The notes under the pieces: model-generated
Told to the model about the DNA's origin: nothing
The model's database searches: none
The model's input: the letters and a program-made list of their open reading frames with translations, nothing else
Translations under genes and position numbers: made by a program
In this document: one piece after another, positions 6,310 through 7,442 of the stretch
Layout of the letters: each line of letters begins with the position of its first letter
How positions within the stretch are numbered: the first letter of the stretch is position 1
Origin: JAAZPG01 sp012797375
Lineage (GTDB): Bacteria; Acidobacteriota; Aminicenantia; Aminicenantales; UBA4085
NCBI GenBank assembly: GCA_937868205.1
Contig: CALMMC010000015.1
Location: forward strand, 1-7,442
DNA: 7,442 nt
Direction: 5' to 3'

Positions 6310-6315
6310 ATTATA
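6310..6315 (-). promoter_or_regulatory. -10 box of a predicted leaderless promoter for the MenA-like gene
   Basis: TATAAT on the minus strand is separated from the ATG at 6303 by six bases (GCCCGC when read with the preceding base pattern GGGTATAATGCCCGCATG). The usual -10 to start distance puts the first transcribed base on or next to the A of the ATG. No convincing -35 hexamer is found at 15-18 bases upstream. Confidence 0.55.
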
Positions 6316-6469
6316 CCCGAAAAACCTTGGCGGATGGCCCTGGGTCCATTCATCGTCTTGCCCGAGAGGGAATTGTCCCGCCCTTAAAAAACTTGACCGA
6401 AGCCGAGTCGAAAAATCTCCCTTTGCCCGTCCGGCCGGGATTGGATTTGAGACGGCGCGATTCGAATTC

Positions 6470-6498
6470 TGGACCTGAAAAAGACGGCATGTTATAGT
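6470..6498 (+). promoter_or_regulatory. Predicted promoter of the Tat aldo/keto reductase gene
   Basis: TGGACC (6470-6475, four of six to the -35 consensus), a 17-base spacer ending in the extended -10 motif TGT (6490-6492), and TATAGT (6493-6498, five of six). Transcription would start near 6505, giving a leader of about 33 bases that contains AAGGAGG (6525-6531), six bases before the ATG at 6538. Confidence 0.6.
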
Positions 6499-6537
6499 AT
6501 CCGCTCATCGTTTCGACATCCTTCAAGGAGGACGCCG

Positions 6538-7442
6538 ATGCCCGCCAAGCGCTCATCCCTCGATCGCCGCGAATTCCTGAAAAAAAGCCTGCTCGGAGTC
6601 GCCGGAGCCGGCGCTTGGGGCGCCGTTCCCGGCGTTCTGAAAGCCGGCGTTCAAGCATCCTCCGCCCCGGCCGCGGCCAAGCCCGGCGTCATCACCCGCC
6701 CTCTCGGAAAAACGGGCGTCGCGCTTCCGGTGGTTTCGATGGGCGTGATGAACTCCAACAACGAAAACCTGATCCAGGCCGCCCTCGACGAGGGAATCGT
6801 TCACCTGGACACCGCCCACGGCTATCAGCGCGGAACGAACGAAGGCGTGATCGGGAAAGTCCTCAAGGGCCGCCCGCGCGAGTCCTATTTCATCGCAACC
6901 AAGGTCCCCGGCGAGCCGCAGGACCGCCGGACGGGCAATTTCTTGGCCGAAACGACGGCCGGGCCGTTTCTCGAGAAATTCGAACTCAGCCTCCGGCGCC
7001 TCGGGGTGGAATACGTCGACATCCTCTATCTCCATAACGTTCTGACGAAGGAGGCCGTCCTGTTCGAGCCTCTGATGAACGCCCTCGTCAAGATCAAGCA
7101 AAGCGGCAAGGCCCGCTTCATCGGCGTCTCAACCCACGGCAACGAACACGAAGTGATCCGGGCGGCGATCGAGGGCAAGATCCACGACGTCGTCCTGACG
7201 TCCTACAATTTCCGGCAGACCAACCGGGCCGCGCTCGACGCGGCCGTGGCCGATGCCGCGGCCGGCGGAATCGGGATCATCGCCATGAAGACCCAGGCCG
7301 GCGCGTACTGGGACCGGGGAAAAACCCGTCCGATCAACATGAAGGCCGCCTTGAAATGGGCCCTGGGCAATCCCCATATCACCACGGCGATTCCCGGCAT
7401 GACGACCTTCGACCAGCTCGCCCTCAACCTCCAGGCTATGAC
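6538..7442 (+). CDS. Tat-exported aldo/keto reductase (3' end cut by the window)
   Basis: The 301 visible residues are an aldo/keto reductase with a twin-arginine signal. DRREFLKKSLLG (9-20), followed by a small-residue hydrophobic stretch and an Ala-rich region to about residue 47, is a Tat leader, so the enzyme is predicted to be exported folded, with its cofactor, to the periplasm. The catalytic tetrad is visible: Asp91 and Tyr96 in HLDTAHGYQ, Lys122 in FIATKV and His166 in LYLHNV. The nicotinamide-cofactor end of the barrel is seen as GVSTHG and IPGMTTFDQL. The substrate is unknown; related Tat-tagged reductases are common in Acidobacteria- and Bacteroidetes-like genomes. The barrel is nearly complete at the window edge, and the missing end could be short or could hold a ferredoxin-like extension seen in some relatives. 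ATG and Shine-Dalgarno AAGGAGG are unambiguous. It is divergent from the MenA-like gene. Confidence 0.92.
   Translation, partial: MPAKRSSLDRREFLKKSLLGVAGAGAWGAVPGVLKAGVQASSAPAAAKPGVITRPLGKTGVALPVVSMGVMNSNNENLIQAALDEGIVHLDTAHGYQRGTNEGVIGKVLKGRPRESYFIATKVPGEPQDRRTGNFLAETTAGPFLEKFELSLRRLGVEYVDILYLHNVLTKEAVLFEPLMNALVKIKQSGKARFIGVSTHGNEHEVIRAAIEGKIHDVVLTSYNFRQTNRAALDAAVADAAAGGIGIIAMKTQAGAYWDRGKTRPINMKAALKWALGNPHITTAIPGMTTFDQLALNLQAM

Noticed and set aside
5419..6387. 322-residue open frame on the plus strand over the MenA-like gene
   Set aside because: It is slightly longer than the real gene but is a hydrophilic, Gly/Pro/Arg-rich shadow with no recognisable motif; the minus strand shows membrane helices and both Asp-rich motifs.

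Overview
The window is a contig end from a high-GC bacterium. The double-membrane type of envelope is suggested by a full three-domain DsbD with a periplasmic N-terminal domain, a Tat-exported oxidoreductase, and a MenA-like prenyltransferase that points to menaquinone or a related prenylated lipid. The mix of genes recalls Acidobacteriota and Aminicenantota-type metagenome assemblies, but that is an impression and not a determination. The first 71 bases are not genomic: they are a sequencing-library adapter (Illumina P7, an i7 index and the Nextera transposon end), so the true sequence starts at about base 72.

Layout, left to right. (1) 73-1014, +: the 3' part of a response regulator with REC and HD-GYP domains (predicted c-di-GMP phosphodiesterase), its start replaced by adapter. 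(2) 1037-3300, -: a two-gene operon, dsbD followed by a small DHCW-type cupin gene whose GTG start overlaps the dsbD stop by 4 bases. It has a good promoter with a perfect -10 box. (3) 3503-4471, +: a divergent AraC-type regulator fused to a GyrI-like ligand-binding domain. It has a strong Shine-Dalgarno sequence and an in-frame ATG exactly at the domain boundary, so the ligand domain may also be made alone. (4) 4472-4521: a large bulged hairpin, then a convergent two-gene unit on the minus strand, 5368-6303 (UbiA/MenA-like prenyltransferase) and 4660-5310 (CPBP intramembrane protease). The prenyltransferase has a perfect -10 box 6 bases before its ATG, so it is predicted to be read from a leaderless mRNA. 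(5) 6538 to the right edge, +: a Tat-signal aldo/keto reductase, cut by the window end, with an extended -10 promoter and a strong Shine-Dalgarno sequence.

How the genes may work together: dsbD carries reducing power from the cytoplasm to periplasmic thiols, and the coupled cupin, with a Cys between metal-type His residues, could be linked to the same redox theme. The AraC-GyrI protein faces this operon across 202 bases and is a natural candidate regulator. The other genes look like ordinary single-gene or two-gene units. I see no defence island, phage, transposon, CRISPR or RNA gene, and no clear new multi-gene system. The most interesting points are the internal start in the AraC-GyrI gene, the leaderless prenyltransferase mRNA and the cupin coupled to dsbD.
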